A stretch of 45,228 nucleotides of DNA. Origin: Candidatus Obscuribacterales bacterium. GTDB taxonomy: Bacteria > Cyanobacteriota > Vampirovibrionia > Obscuribacterales > Obscuribacteraceae. Both the position numbers and the translations under genes were made by a program. Location of the stretch: the NCBI GenBank assembly GCA_019747875.1, contig JAIEQI010000104.1:1-45228 (forward strand), in the 5' to 3' direction. Below, in pieces: positions 25,564 through 33,017 of the stretch. Every line of letters begins with the position of its first letter. The first letter of the stretch is position 1. The notes below the pieces were generated by a model. The model ran no database searches, had not been told where the DNA came from, and saw nothing but the letters and a program-made list of their open reading frames with translations.

Positions 25564-26789
25564 TAGTTGAGCCTCCCAAGTTCGTTTGCTAATACATCGA
25601 TTGCAGACAGGAATTCTGCCTCTGGTTTGAGTAATGCGAACCGAGCAAAGTTAGTCGTCGCGGCTGTACCTTTCTTGCTCCAGAAGAATTGTCTGCCTGG
25701 AAGCAAAACCAGATTCTTCTCTTGAAAGAACTCACTGAGGTCAAGATCATGCTTAAAGTGATCTTGAATCATTACCCATTCCACACTGATCATTGAGTCG
25801 AGTGATTCTGGATGAATTGTCAAAGCCGTCCCGGCGAGTTTATTCCTGAACAGTTTTCTTCTTGCGGCAACACCGTTCCACACTGCCTGATCAAGTCCCC
25901 TTACATGTGCGTCATTCAAAAATTCAGCAAGAATTCCGAGAGCAAAATTCGAATGGCAAAGGAAGATTTCATCATAGATTATGTGGACTTCCTTGATGAT
26001 GTTTTCTGATGTGAACAGCAAGCTTGCCTTGATTTCCTGGGTCGGCCAGACTTTTCCCGTGTCCTCAATGGAAAGGAACGTGACGCCTGAGTCGAGCAAA
26101 ATCTTGTAAGTATCATAAAGTTGCGGCACAAAGAACCTGAAGGTATTGTCCAGAATCAGAACCTTGCCAGTTTCGGCGCAAGTTTCGACGATTGAGCTGA
26201 ATTGCTCTTTTGTCAATACTTTGCCTGTCGGATTGTTTGGGTTTACAAGGAAGATGGCATCGACTTCTTTGAAGAGTTCTTTGTACGCAGTTTTGTATGC
26301 GGCATTCGAACCCTGGGACAGCGGTGAAAAATCCAGTGCTGTATCGGGTAAGTTGTGCAAAGACTCTTCAGAAAGAGAACTCAACTCGACGCCTCTTCTC
26401 TTTAGAATCAGGAACAGATTGTCGAAGGTCGGTTCAATCAATGCAGTCTTGAGTTGCTTCTCAGCGAGCCATGTGGCTACTGTGTCGATGGAGTTTGATG
26501 CCGTCGGGCAGATTTTGAAATGTTCGTGATTGATCAAAGAAGGTGTGTTGGCTAATTTGAGGAACGCGTTCTTGAACATTGCCTCTGCATCTTTCGATTT
26601 CTGCTTGGCGGCCTTAGCCCATATCTCCGGCAGGCTTGCGATGATGCGTTGTTGGGAAAGGGCGAGTTCCTGGGACGCGTGCCCATTTGCTAAGTCGTGT
26701 TGGCTGGCTAACCCGAGTGCCTCTATTTCCGTCAATGCTTTATCCTCACCTGTTGTGAATATGTGCTTTGCTTCAGTTGCTGTGATCAT
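25563..26789 (-). CDS. MppP/RohP-like PLP-dependent arginine oxidase/hydroxylase
   Basis: Fold-type I PLP enzyme, 408 residues from the ATG at 26789 (a TTG three codons earlier is possible). General motifs: NPNNPTGKVL with Asn186, Asp214 in LDNTF, and the Schiff-base Lys246 in IEDTGKVWPT. From memory, the actinobacterial arginine oxidase MppP shares IEDTGK-WPT--(I/L)KA-LL, PTFDN, and an N-terminal segment with Glu15 and His29 needed for O2-dependent oxidation. Here Glu23 and His37 (ANGHASQELALSQQ) keep the same 14-residue spacing, and Phe122 of PTFDN matches Phe115. MppP and RohP turn L-arginine into 4-hydroxy-2-ketoarginine. Substrate here is inferred; an ordinary aminotransferase role is the alternative. 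Confidence 0.8.
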   Translation of the reverse strand: MITATEAKHIFTTGEDKALTEIEALGLASQHDLANGHASQELALSQQRIIASLPEIWAKAAKQKSKDAEAMFKNAFLKLANTPSLINHEHFKICPTASNSIDTVATWLAEKQLKTALIEPTFDNLFLILKRRGVELSSLSEESLHNLPDTALDFSPLSQGSNAAYKTAYKELFKEVDAIFLVNPNNPTGKVLTKEQFSSIVETCAETGKVLILDNTFRFFVPQLYDTYKILLDSGVTFLSIEDTGKVWPTQEIKASLLFTSENIIKEVHIIYDEIFLCHSNFALGILAEFLNDAHVRGLDQAVWNGVAARRKLFRNKLAGTALTIHPESLDSMISVEWVMIQDHFKHDLDLSEFFQEKNLVLLPGRQFFWSKKGTAATTNFARFALLKPEAEFLSAIDVLANELGRLN

Positions 26790-26819
26790 GGTCCTCAATC
26801 TCCGAGTGTGTTCAGCCCA

Positions 26820-26840
26820 TTACGTTCAACCTGAACGTAA
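26820..26840. promoter_or_regulatory. Perfect palindrome between divergent mppP-like and LysR genes
   Basis: TTACGTTCA-ACC-TGAACGTAA: 9-bp arms, 3-bp spacer. It lies about 30 bp upstream of the PLP-enzyme start and 135 bp before the divergent LysR gene. Such sites are the normal targets of a LysR regulator controlling its neighbour. Confidence 0.75.
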
Positions 26841-26923
26841 CGAGTCGTTTTGTTTATATGCCGAGGCGCTCACTTGTGCCTTCAGCGAAGTTGTTTGTGA
26901 GCAACCGCCTGCTCTTGTCCGCT

Positions 26924-26935
26924 TTCAACACTGAA
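26924..26935. promoter_or_regulatory. Secondary half-site for the same regulator
   Basis: TTCA-ACAC-TGAA repeats the core of the upstream palindrome (TTCA-ACC-TGAA) with one extra spacer base, about 50 bp before the LysR gene. LysR proteins often bind a strong and a weak site; this would be the weak one. Confidence 0.45.
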
Positions 26936-26974
26936 CAGTTTACGAAAGGGGGGCGATAAAGTAAAATTGATGGA

Positions 26975-27862
26975 TTGGATAGACTCATAAGTTATTCTTA
27001 TAACCCTGTGGACCTTGCCTCTCACGAACTTCAAGCATTTCGTATGGTTGCTCAGACCTTGAGTTTTTCGCAGGCTGCTGAGCGAATCCATATAACTCAG
27101 CCTGCGTTATCCCAGAGAATTCAGAGTCTGGAGAAGAATCTGGGGCTGACATTGTTTGTGCGCGATCCTAAAGGTGTGAAGCTGACGGAGGCTGGACTTC
27201 GCTTATTGCGTTATTGCCAGATCAAGGATCACCTTGAATCCGAACTTCTGAACGATCTAGTCAAAGCACCGGATGGCAGACTCGGTGGGCGTTTGCGGAT
27301 TGCGGCGTATTCGACGGTGCTGCATTCTGTGGTCATGCCGGCACTAGCACCGCTCTTGCGGGAGAATCCTGCAGTTCAGTTTGAATTCAATATGTATGAA
27401 ATGGATGATTTGATTGGCGTGCTTGAGCGTGCCGAGTCAGATTTTGTTGTGATGGATAGAACCATTGAGCGGAGCAATATACAGAATCTTGCTCTGGGTG
27501 AAGAGAAGTACGTATTGATACAGAGTCGTGACTTTCCGGTGCGCGAGGTTTATCTAGATCATGACCCGAATGATCAAACAAGTGAGCAATTTTTCAAAAC
27601 CCAGGGGGAGAAACGTCCTGAGCTTGTTCGATCGTATGTCGATGATATAGAAGGAATTCTCAGGGGCGTTGCCTTGGGGTTGGGACAGGGTGTGGTACCC
27701 AGGCATCTGGTCGACGAGCACCGCCCACTGCGGATCGCAAAAGGGCATCGGCTCATGCATGTGCCAGTTGTCTTGCACTACTTTCGGCAGTCATATTATT
27801 CGAATCTGCAGAAAGCTACAATCGAAGCCCTCAAACTCAATTCATCAAAATTTCTGCGATAG
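26975..27862 (+). CDS. LysR-family regulator divergent from the mppP-like operon
   Basis: Winged helix-turn-helix at the N-terminus (LQAFRMVAQTLSFSQAAERIHITQPALSQRIQSLEKNLGLTLFVRD) with the usual effector domain behind. It probably controls the divergent PLP-enzyme/methyltransferase pair through the palindrome at 26820. The start is uncertain: the longest frame begins at TTG 26975, and GTG 27008 would give a more typical LysR N-terminus; neither has a good ribosome site. An ATG at 26970 opens a six-codon out-of-frame mini-ORF across the TTG, which might be a leader. The sequence has some similarity to ArgP, suggestive given the arginine-type neighbour but weak. Confidence 0.9.
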   Translation: MDRLISYSYNPVDLASHELQAFRMVAQTLSFSQAAERIHITQPALSQRIQSLEKNLGLTLFVRDPKGVKLTEAGLRLLRYCQIKDHLESELLNDLVKAPDGRLGGRLRIAAYSTVLHSVVMPALAPLLRENPAVQFEFNMYEMDDLIGVLERAESDFVVMDRTIERSNIQNLALGEEKYVLIQSRDFPVREVYLDHDPNDQTSEQFFKTQGEKRPELVRSYVDDIEGILRGVALGLGQGVVPRHLVDEHRPLRIAKGHRLMHVPVVLHYFRQSYYSNLQKATIEALKLNSSKFLR

Positions 27863-27883
27863 CACGTGCAAGTTGTGCTGGTG

Positions 27884-28443
27884 CTAATTGAAGAAGAGCG
27901 CGAAGCCGGGGAAGTTGTCACCGAAGACACTCCTCCACTTGTTCCAGTCATTACCTTGTGTCAATCTACCTGTCTCCAAAAATGGTGCTGCGCCGGTGCC
28001 TTGAACCCACATAACGAGATCAAGCTTGCGTGGTTCCATGAAGACTTTCCGCACATTGAGTCCAGTTCCTGTTAATGGCGCTGCACGTGTAATCAGTTCT
28101 TTCGCGCTGCGCTCCGAATCATTGGCGAACTCAGGGCTACGCCAAAATGGAATTAATCGCTCGCCTTTCAGAACGAGATCAAGTTCATCCATGATGCTTC
28201 CCCATGATTGGACCATTTCGTTGCTGACTTTGAGATTTGGAATTACGCAATCTTGTTTCGGATTTGGCAGCCATTCTCTGTCGTTGTCAGTCTCAGACAT
28301 GATGAATCGCCACGATATCCGGCTCTGTCGCACGACCTCTTCCCAGTCGTGGAGTGCTGCTTCCATGCGTTGTGGTTCGACCACATCCCAATTGATTAAG
28401 TGAATTAGCGCTACTACATCAACAATATCTACGTCCGATGATC
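27884..28443 (-). pseudogene. C-terminal part of the frameshifted EF-hand protein gene
   Basis: This frame continues the protein encoded at 28429-29502. If one of the two CAGAT units at the junction is removed, the upstream frame reads on as HIFRSSDVDIVDVVALIHLINWD and then through this segment without a stop. Read alone it has only a GTG (28384) as start, with coding-like sequence upstream of that GTG. Content: NWDVVEPQRMEAALHDWEEVV, several conserved-looking Trp, and a hydrophobic end FPGFALFFN. It is either a true frameshift or a switchable 5-bp repeat. Confidence 0.72.
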
Positions 28444-29502
28444 TGATCTGAAAATGTGTTTGCCGTTTTTCAAAAACTTGTATGGTGAATCCACGTCTCT
28501 GAAGAACACATGTGCTGTTCGTTCAAACATTTCCTTGGTGTCATGTGCCAGGTAAATCTCGCAGAACGAGGAAAGTAGGTGGCAATATCCTTTAAGCCAA
28601 TGAACATCACCTCTGTCAAAGCCGATTGTGAATTGTTCCGCCAGCTCCGGCTTGATGTGTGAATTCCGAGTGATGTGCGAGTATATTTTCCACAGGGTCT
28701 CGCCTTCACCGACTTTGCCATCACCATCGAGATCGAGTTTGATCAATCCGAAATGTAATGGAACTTTGACGTTTGGATCTTTTATCGCATCCAATGTTTC
28801 GGCGGACTGCAAAAGCTTTTTGTTCAGATCGTCCATCATTGTCCGAGCTTTCGAATATGTCAGCGTCTCTGGATTCGGGTTTGATGGAATCTCTAAGCGC
28901 AGGAACGGCAAGCGAAGATCGTGATCGGCTGGATCTCGCAATCCATACCTATATAGATCCTGCGAGAGTTTTTGCACGGCGCCCAAGAACTGCACGATTC
29001 CTAAGCCGAAGCGCAGATTATCATCGCTGGGATTCTGTTCTAATTGTGCGCTTAGCTCACGCTCTCCTTCTGCGAGCTTGCCCTCTTCCAAGAATGTTTC
29101 GACAAGTGGGACCGTTTTCGACGAGTTGGCGTGTATTCTTTTTGCCGGACTTCCACTTGCATGATGTCGGGTATGAAGTCTGCTCGACTTGGTCGCACGT
29201 TGCAGTTTCGCTGTGTGACCGGTCTTATTCTGGCTTGCTGCCGGATCTCTTTGAACTTTTTCGATTGCAGTTGAATCTAATTCAGGATTGGACTGTTCCG
29301 ACTTTGTGTTCTTCTGTTGCTTCTGCTTTGTTAACTTTTTGAGCATCTTGGGCGGAGTGACTGTAACTGTCGCCGCAGTCGGCGGCTTCGGCGGAGTCAT
29401 GCTCAATGTAGTACTGTTCTCCGCGCCCAAGGCTGGCAATGCTAAAAGGGATGTTATTGCAATACTGGTAAGGAATGAGTTCAGTTTTTTGTAAGTTCTC
29501 AT
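28429..29502 (-). CDS. Exported EF-hand/TPR-like protein, truncated by frameshift (357 aa)
   Basis: Signal peptide 1-26 (MRTYKKLNSFLTSIAITSLLALPALGA). A Lys/Thr/Ser-rich linker to about 125 leads to a helical region with a TPR-like pair (LVETFLEEGKLAEGERELSAQLEQNPSD). An EF-hand loop DLDGDGKVGEGE follows (about 258-269). The stop comes early: CAGATCAGATCATC near 28440-28453 contains a duplicated 5-mer, and the reading frame resumes in the next frame as 27884-28443. The ancestral protein would be about 535 residues. Function unknown; probably a periplasmic or surface calcium-binding protein. Confidence 0.75.
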   Translation of the reverse strand: MRTYKKLNSFLTSIAITSLLALPALGAENSTTLSMTPPKPPTAATVTVTPPKMLKKLTKQKQQKNTKSEQSNPELDSTAIEKVQRDPAASQNKTGHTAKLQRATKSSRLHTRHHASGSPAKRIHANSSKTVPLVETFLEEGKLAEGERELSAQLEQNPSDDNLRFGLGIVQFLGAVQKLSQDLYRYGLRDPADHDLRLPFLRLEIPSNPNPETLTYSKARTMMDDLNKKLLQSAETLDAIKDPNVKVPLHFGLIKLDLDGDGKVGEGETLWKIYSHITRNSHIKPELAEQFTIGFDRGDVHWLKGYCHLLSSFCEIYLAHDTKEMFERTAHVFFRDVDSPYKFLKNGKHIFRSDHRT

Positions 29503-29773
29503 AGCGCTCCTGGGGATTGTTGATTTCGCTAATTTACAAACTATCGTATCCGTTGCCGCCGGGAGAACTTAGGGACAAAGTACAGTTTGAAAATTGTTTG
29601 GTCACCTTTTCGCGATCTGTTGAATCTTTCTCATTTCAGCCATTCATTAGTATTTTCCACAAAGGCATAATCGCGGGTCGCTGTTACAGTGGCATTCTGG
29701 GGTTCAATTTGGGTTCGATTAGGGTTTGCATCCACACGCCCCCTTCTGGATGCAATCATTGTCGGGGGTCTTT

Positions 29774-31063
29774 ATGTCCACGGTTGCGGCGGAATTGGAG
29801 TCTGGGAAGCCATCCTTTAATGGTTTGCGCGAGCACGGCAGTAATAGCACTGATGTTTTGCGCGAAGACGCATTCGGAAAGCCGGCTCTTGCGCCGGCTG
29901 AAAATGCTACAAGAACCTTGTTGCCGCGCAATGCCAACTTCAGCCTGGAGCTGCAAAAGGGTTGGGGTCCATATCAAGCATTAAAGAACATGAGGGATAC
30001 GGGCCGGATCGATTTGTCTGATTCGGAGTTGTTGAAGGAGTCGCGGCGAATTCGAGATCGCGATCAGAAGGAACGCGGAATTGTTCATTACGATAAGAGT
30101 CCTGTTCCGCGCTGGTCGGACAAAGAAATTGTTGGAATGGTAAAGACCGCAGTAAGTAAAGCGGTTAACAACGAAGCGAAGAACGCAATCCCCTCATACG
30201 AATCATGGAAGCAAATAAAAGAAGACAACTCGCCAGAGAACGTCCGAGTTCTTACGTTCAATATTGGTCAAGGCAATTTTGGTCTGCCCGGTGTTATTGA
30301 ATTAATAAGAAGTTCTGGCGCGGATGTTGTTGGTTTGCAGGAATCTGCGCCGAATGCGGCAAAGATTGCGCAAGAGCTGGGTTACAACTATATCCAAACT
30401 GGATACAGCACAATTCTTACTCGATTCAATATTGAATCGGTAACGCCGGGCGGCAGTGGCATCATCGCGCGCACCGATGGCGGGAAGCAATTCGCGTTTT
30501 TCGACAAGCACATGTTTTATAAACCCTATCAGCCGTATCAGTTGTTGCAAATTCCGTATGAAGGTGCGCCCTTCATCAGTACGGAAAAGGAAGCCATCGA
30601 CGAAGCAAACAAAGCTCGCCGTGCCGATGTCGAGGATTTGCAGAAAGATATTGACTCGCTGAAAGATGCCGGACTTCCAACCATTGTTGTGGGTGATTTT
30701 AACGAGCCTTCTCACTTAGACTGGACCGATGCAACAGCGAAGATTGGGCGGCATCCTATTAAGGTCGATTGGCCGGCCAGTAAGGCTATGGAAGCGGACG
30801 GCTTTAAGGATGCATACCGGCAGATATTGCCGGACGAAGTAAAACACCCGGGTTATACATGGACGCCTTTGACGAAGCCAACTGATCCTAAGGATCATCA
30901 TGACCGCATAGATTTTATCCACTACCGGGGTGATGACATCGATGTTAAGTCCGTAGCAATTATCGGCGAAGACGCCGCTCACGCCGACCAGGTCGTCACG
31001 CCCTTCCCCTCCGATCACCGCGCAGTCACGGCAGTTTTCGAACTCAGCGGCGCCTCAAAATAA
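29774..31063 (+). CDS. Endonuclease/exonuclease/phosphatase-family protein, 429 aa
   Basis: The start is placed at ATG 29774 (MSTVAAELESG), preceded by GGGGG; a TTG at 29726 would add 16 residues. Residues 1-150 are a polar region without recognised domains. The EEP domain covers about 150-425: VRVLTFNIGQGNFG (Asn for metal), DVVGLQES (catalytic Glu), TIVVGDFNEPS (Asp and Asn), RIDFIHYRG, and SDHRAVTAVF (the C-terminal Asp-His pair). All DNase I-type catalytic residues are present. Substrate could be nucleic acid, an inositol phosphate or a phospholipid. No signal peptide is visible. Confidence 0.88.
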   Translation: MSTVAAELESGKPSFNGLREHGSNSTDVLREDAFGKPALAPAENATRTLLPRNANFSLELQKGWGPYQALKNMRDTGRIDLSDSELLKESRRIRDRDQKERGIVHYDKSPVPRWSDKEIVGMVKTAVSKAVNNEAKNAIPSYESWKQIKEDNSPENVRVLTFNIGQGNFGLPGVIELIRSSGADVVGLQESAPNAAKIAQELGYNYIQTGYSTILTRFNIESVTPGGSGIIARTDGGKQFAFFDKHMFYKPYQPYQLLQIPYEGAPFISTEKEAIDEANKARRADVEDLQKDIDSLKDAGLPTIVVGDFNEPSHLDWTDATAKIGRHPIKVDWPASKAMEADGFKDAYRQILPDEVKHPGYTWTPLTKPTDPKDHHDRIDFIHYRGDDIDVKSVAIIGEDAAHADQVVTPFPSDHRAVTAVFELSGASK

Positions 31064-31097
31064 TCAAGGTCATGCCGCATAGCCGGAGGTCTCGCCG

Positions 31098-31280
31098 CTT
31101 GAGTTTGTGGTCTTGCCTCTTGAGTTAGGTTGCTCTTGAATTGGTGTTCTTGTCGTTTGAGTTAGGTTGCTCTTGAATTGGTGTTCTTGTCGTTTGAGTT
31201 AGGTTGCTCTTGAATTGGTATTCTTGTCGTTTGAGTTAGGTTGCTCTTGGTGTTCTTTTTGTCGCTTGAGTTAGTCTCTT
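31098..31280 (+). repeat. Non-coding tandem repeat, 37-bp unit
   Basis: Units begin at 31120, 31157 and 31194 with TTGAGTTAGGTTGCTCTTGA and continue ATTGGTGTTCTTGTCGT. A fourth, shortened unit starts at 31231, and degenerate pieces lie on both sides. The first two full units are identical and the third differs by one base. It sits in a 600-bp gene-free gap and is T/G-rich on this strand. Confidence 0.9.
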
Positions 31281-31360
31281 AAGTTGGGTTGCCACTTAGC
31301 TGGTGATCTAGATGGTGGCATTGCCGCTAAGTGTGATTGACTTGCCGCTAGGTATGGAGC

Positions 31361-31410
31361 GCGGACATCTTGTCCGCCTATAAGTATGGGCAGCGGACGT
31401 CCCGTCCGCT
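31361..31410. repeat. Pair of GCGGAC palindromic hairpins (REP-like)
   Basis: GCGGAC-ATCTT-GTCCGC (31361-31377) and AGCGGAC-GTCCC-GTCCGCT (31392-31410) are perfect hairpins of 6 and 7 bp separated by 14 bases. The shared stem and tandem placement resemble repetitive extragenic palindromes. No T-run follows the first; CTTTCG follows the second. Confidence 0.75.
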
Positions 31411-31608
31411 CTTTCGCGAACTGCTTATTGAAGCTTGGGGGGCTCTTTTTGTGTTTAATCTAAAATGCGAACTTGCGCTAATTGTTGCGATTCGTCGCAC
31501 TCTTGATATGCGGCTTTGAATTAACGGCCGTATCGGTGGGGGCAACCCGACTACCTGCGTGGGGCTAGTCGTTGCTTGTAAGTTTAAGCTGTTTGTTGAA
31601 ATAGAACG

Positions 31609-31630
31609 TACCTTACCTCACAAGGTGGTA
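31609..31630. promoter_or_regulatory. Imperfect inverted repeat upstream of uridine phosphorylase
   Basis: TACC-TT-ACCT-CACA-AGGT-GGTA: eight pairs with a two-base bulge, about 30 bp before the ATG. It could be an operator or a leader hairpin. The rest of the leader (31411-31608) also holds CGACTA-N12-TAGTCG; no known riboswitch is recognised. Confidence 0.4.
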
Positions 31631-31662
31631 TATCAGGATCGTCGACGCACTAGAGGCTGAAA

Positions 31663-32445
31663 ATGACAAAACACGCGCACCATCTCCAACTGGACAGCAG
31701 CATGATCGAAGGCGCAACAGTCGCTCTTTTACCTGGAGATCCAGGGCGAGTGCCATTAATCGCTGCCTATTTGGATAACAGCAAAGAACTTGCGTTCGCG
31801 CGTGAGTTCCGTTCGTTCCTTGGCGAAAAGAACGGTGTCAAGGTTCTTGTTACATCCACGGGCTGCGGAGGACCTTCTTTGTCCGTTTGCGTCGAAGAAT
31901 TGGCACAAATCGGATTGCGAACATTCATTAGAGTAGGCACGACCGGGTCGATTCAGGAACATATTGAGGTCGGAGATCTCGTCATCTCCAATGCCGCTGT
32001 ACGCTTGGATGGTGCGAGTAAGAGCTTTGCGCCAATTGAATATCCCGCGGTGTCTGACATCACTGTCACAAATGCATTGATAAAGGCAGCTTCCGAGATG
32101 CAGGTCCGATTTCATGTCGGCATTACAGCATCGACTGATACCTTTTATCAGGGGCAAGAACGATACGACAGCTACACTGGATTCGTTCCAGAGCACCTTC
32201 GGGGCAGCCGCGCGGAATGGCAAGCCTTGAAGGTAGCTAATTTTGAAATGGAATCAGCAACTCTTTTCACGATGTGCTCTACGATGGGACTTCGAGCTGG
32301 CACCGTATGCGGTGCCGTTGCAAAGCGAACGGTTGGCGAAAAGGTTATGTCGCGAGAAGCGTTCAAAAAAGCAGAGGAGGAAACCGCCCTCGTAGCAGTC
32401 AATGCGGCTGTGGCCCTCGCATCAGCTTTGCAGCCGGTGGAGTAG
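31663..32445 (+). CDS. udp: Uridine phosphorylase
   Basis: Cleaves uridine with phosphate to uracil and ribose-1-phosphate (pyrimidine salvage). At 260 residues it matches the enteric enzyme closely in my recall: LPGDPGRVPLIAAYLD (phosphate loop), STGCGGPS, VEELAQIGLRTFIRVGTTGSIQ, VRLDGASKSFAPIEYPAV, HVGITASTDTFYQGQERYD and FEMESATLFTMCSTMGLRAG. The last carries the Glu-Met-Glu that binds ribose. AGAGG lies six bases before the ATG. It stands alone, with no other nucleoside genes in view. Confidence 0.95.
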   Translation: MTKHAHHLQLDSSMIEGATVALLPGDPGRVPLIAAYLDNSKELAFAREFRSFLGEKNGVKVLVTSTGCGGPSLSVCVEELAQIGLRTFIRVGTTGSIQEHIEVGDLVISNAAVRLDGASKSFAPIEYPAVSDITVTNALIKAASEMQVRFHVGITASTDTFYQGQERYDSYTGFVPEHLRGSRAEWQALKVANFEMESATLFTMCSTMGLRAGTVCGAVAKRTVGEKVMSREAFKKAEEETALVAVNAAVALASALQPVE

Positions 32446-32499
32446 TTTTTACCAGGGAAAAATGATGAATCTGAAAGTGGGCGATGGCAATCACCAGAG

Positions 32500-32847
32500 C
32501 TAAGGTGTTTCGCAGTAGCCGAAGTAGTCTTCTTGGGTGATACCAGATTCAGTATCGACGAGATCTTGGAATGCATTTAGGCGCTCTTGCGGTGTTTTCA
32601 ATTGTTCGGCTGCTGCTTTTACTTCCGGATGGTTCAAGAATCTGGAAAGCGCTTCTTTGATACTTTTGTTTCCTTCGGGGCTGAACATTCCGAACTCATC
32701 TGGTAGCACATACCCTTTTTCTGGTGCGATGAATGATTTATGCACAGCTTCGAACATTTGCTCGCGAACATCCGTATCGCCGATTTCGTCGTTCTCTTTT
32801 TCGATCTCGCTTAGTGCATCTACAAGTTCGATTAATGCCTTGTTCAT
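32500..32847 (-). CDS. Hypothetical protein, 115 aa
   Basis: Acidic, almost fully helical protein with no membrane segment or signal peptide. AGGAG lies about six bases before the ATG. PEKGYVLPDEFGMFSPEGNKSIKEALSRFL in the middle and the ending ITQEDYFGYCETP are the only distinctive parts. Family not recognised. Convergent with uridine phosphorylase. Confidence 0.7.
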   Translation of the reverse strand: MNKALIELVDALSEIEKENDEIGDTDVREQMFEAVHKSFIAPEKGYVLPDEFGMFSPEGNKSIKEALSRFLNHPEVKAAAEQLKTPQERLNAFQDLVDTESGITQEDYFGYCETP

Positions 32848-32965
32848 GTTCGCTCCTAACGCCGAACCTCACGGTCCGGACATCGCGTAGTCTAATGACT
32901 TCCAGGGCATATTATAAGCCCAGCCTACCCCAAGGGATCACTTGACCATGTTTTCATGAAGAGAT

Positions 32966-32994
32966 GAAGCCGCGAGCTTTGTGCTCGCGGCTTC
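32966..32994 (-). terminator. Strong hairpin downstream of the alpha-2-macroglobulin gene
   Basis: GAAGCCGCGAGC-TTTGT-GCTCGCGGCTTC: 12 perfect G/C-rich pairs with a five-base loop, about 25 bp past the minus-strand stop of the macroglobulin gene. It lacks a T-run on either strand, so it may act as a 3' stabiliser or a weak terminator. Confidence 0.65.
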
Positions 32995-33017
32995 GGTCAT
33001 CCATCCATAAAAGCGCG

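Noticed and set aside
26975..27862. ArgP assignment for the LysR regulator
   Set aside because: Similarity is limited to the common helix-turn-helix part; context with an arginine-type enzyme is suggestive but not enough for a gene symbol.
29517..29984. 155-codon open frame on the plus strand
   Set aside because: Composition is not protein-like, and it overlaps the start of the EEP-family gene, whose ribosome site and conserved frame are clear.
31098..31280. CRISPR array in the udp upstream gap
   Set aside because: The 37-bp units abut without spacers and no cas genes are nearby.
31441..31608. Possible riboswitch or structured RNA ahead of uridine phosphorylase
   Set aside because: Contains one short hairpin and G-rich runs, but no conserved core of a riboswitch class that I could recognise; not called.
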